This document shows positions 63,586 to 64,000 of a DNA stretch of 64,000 nucleotides, in pieces (the stretch's first letter is position 1; each line of letters begins with the position of its first letter). Under the pieces are notes generated by a model. The model was not told the origin of the DNA. It did no database searches and saw only the letters and a list, made by a program, of their open reading frames with translations. This DNA is from Engraulis encrasicolus (Eukaryota; Chordata; Actinopteri; Clupeiformes; Engraulidae), in contig NC_085865.1 of the NCBI RefSeq assembly GCF_034702125.1, positions 46,623,488 through 46,687,487 on the forward strand. The letters are read 5' to 3'. The position numbers and the translations under genes are program-made.

Positions 63586-64000
63586 CACTGGTGAAACGGT
63601 GTGTATTAAGGAGATACAGACTTAAGTCCACTAGGACATCACACATCCTCAACAGGATATAAAATACTGATATTACTAGCACCCTTAGCAGATAGAGAGG
63701 CCTTGGGTTTGGTACTGCATGGAGAACCTATAGAAGTAGCCTCAATTCTACATACCATATGTTTGCACACTAGCTATGTATGTTTTTTAACCTCTTTGTG
63801 CAGTGCCCATGTTATAACCTTACTGCCACCGATATTGTAATGACCACGTCTTAAGCTGTTACTTAAAACTGTCTGTAATGTCATATCAATGTTGTTATGA
63901 GGTAGTTGAGTCTTTTCAGTGATGTGTGAACGGACCTGCCGTCGGGCCCATCTGCGCAAAGAGGCTACAAGAAAAAAAGGGAGGGTGTGTACTGTGTACA

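Larger units (their letters stand above)
58426..64000. other. Intron 1 of the signal-peptide gene (presumed)
   Basis: No exon with matching phase was recognised. It holds MITEs, a triplicated 0.48-kb unit tied to CT arrays (60.2-61.5 kb) and, beyond 61.8 kb, AT-rich sequence with several CTGAATAAGCC/TCAGAATGAGCC-type short repeats near 62,790-62,990. Confidence 0.4.

Overview
The window is vertebrate nuclear DNA, almost certainly from a ray-finned fish. Its genes are split by GT-AG introns, more than 25 long dinucleotide arrays break the sequence up, and the dispersed repeats are the small DNA transposons (8-bp or TTAA target duplications) and tRNA-derived SINEs typical of teleosts. I see no rRNA, true tRNA or CRISPR array.

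Layout. (1) 1-406, minus: first coding exon of an SLC22-family membrane protein, best matched to SLC22A17, cut by the left edge. (2) 9.93-12.12 kb, minus: a complete two-exon C/EBP transcription factor close to C/EBP-epsilon (fish cebp1-like). Its intron carries a perfect 190-bp palindrome. (3) 14.80-42.60 kb, minus: a complete 29-exon gene for TTC21A, the paralogue of the IFT-A subunit TTC21B/IFT139. I assembled all exons by splice sites, reading phase and similarity to the human protein as I recall it. They join to 3,969 nt with no frame break, giving 1,322 residues, close to the human length. A candidate RFX X-box lies about 135 bp upstream of its start codon. (4) 42.6-58.3 kb: no gene seen; transposons, arrays and an old 400-bp non-coding tandem duplication. 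(5) 58,368, plus: first coding exon of an unidentified secreted or membrane protein, encoding a signal peptide and ending in a phase-1 donor. The rest of that gene is not visible.

Genes 1 and 2 have human counterparts close together on 14q11.2, while human TTC21A is on chromosome 3p, so the window joins segments separated in human. The genes do not form a functional unit: a transporter-like receptor, a myeloid-type bZIP factor, a ciliary transport protein and an unknown secreted protein.

The most unusual pattern is inside TTC21A. In at least eight places an exon edge together with its splice site has been copied into the adjoining intron, once or as a tandem array (exons 4, 12, 15, 18, 20, 25, 27, 28). 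Copies of 5' exon edges lie upstream of the real acceptor and copies of 3' edges lie downstream of the real donor, so the reading frame is spared while introns fill with decoy splice sites. At exon 15 the unit is 33 bp, a multiple of three, and the frame stays open through about 300 bp of the array.
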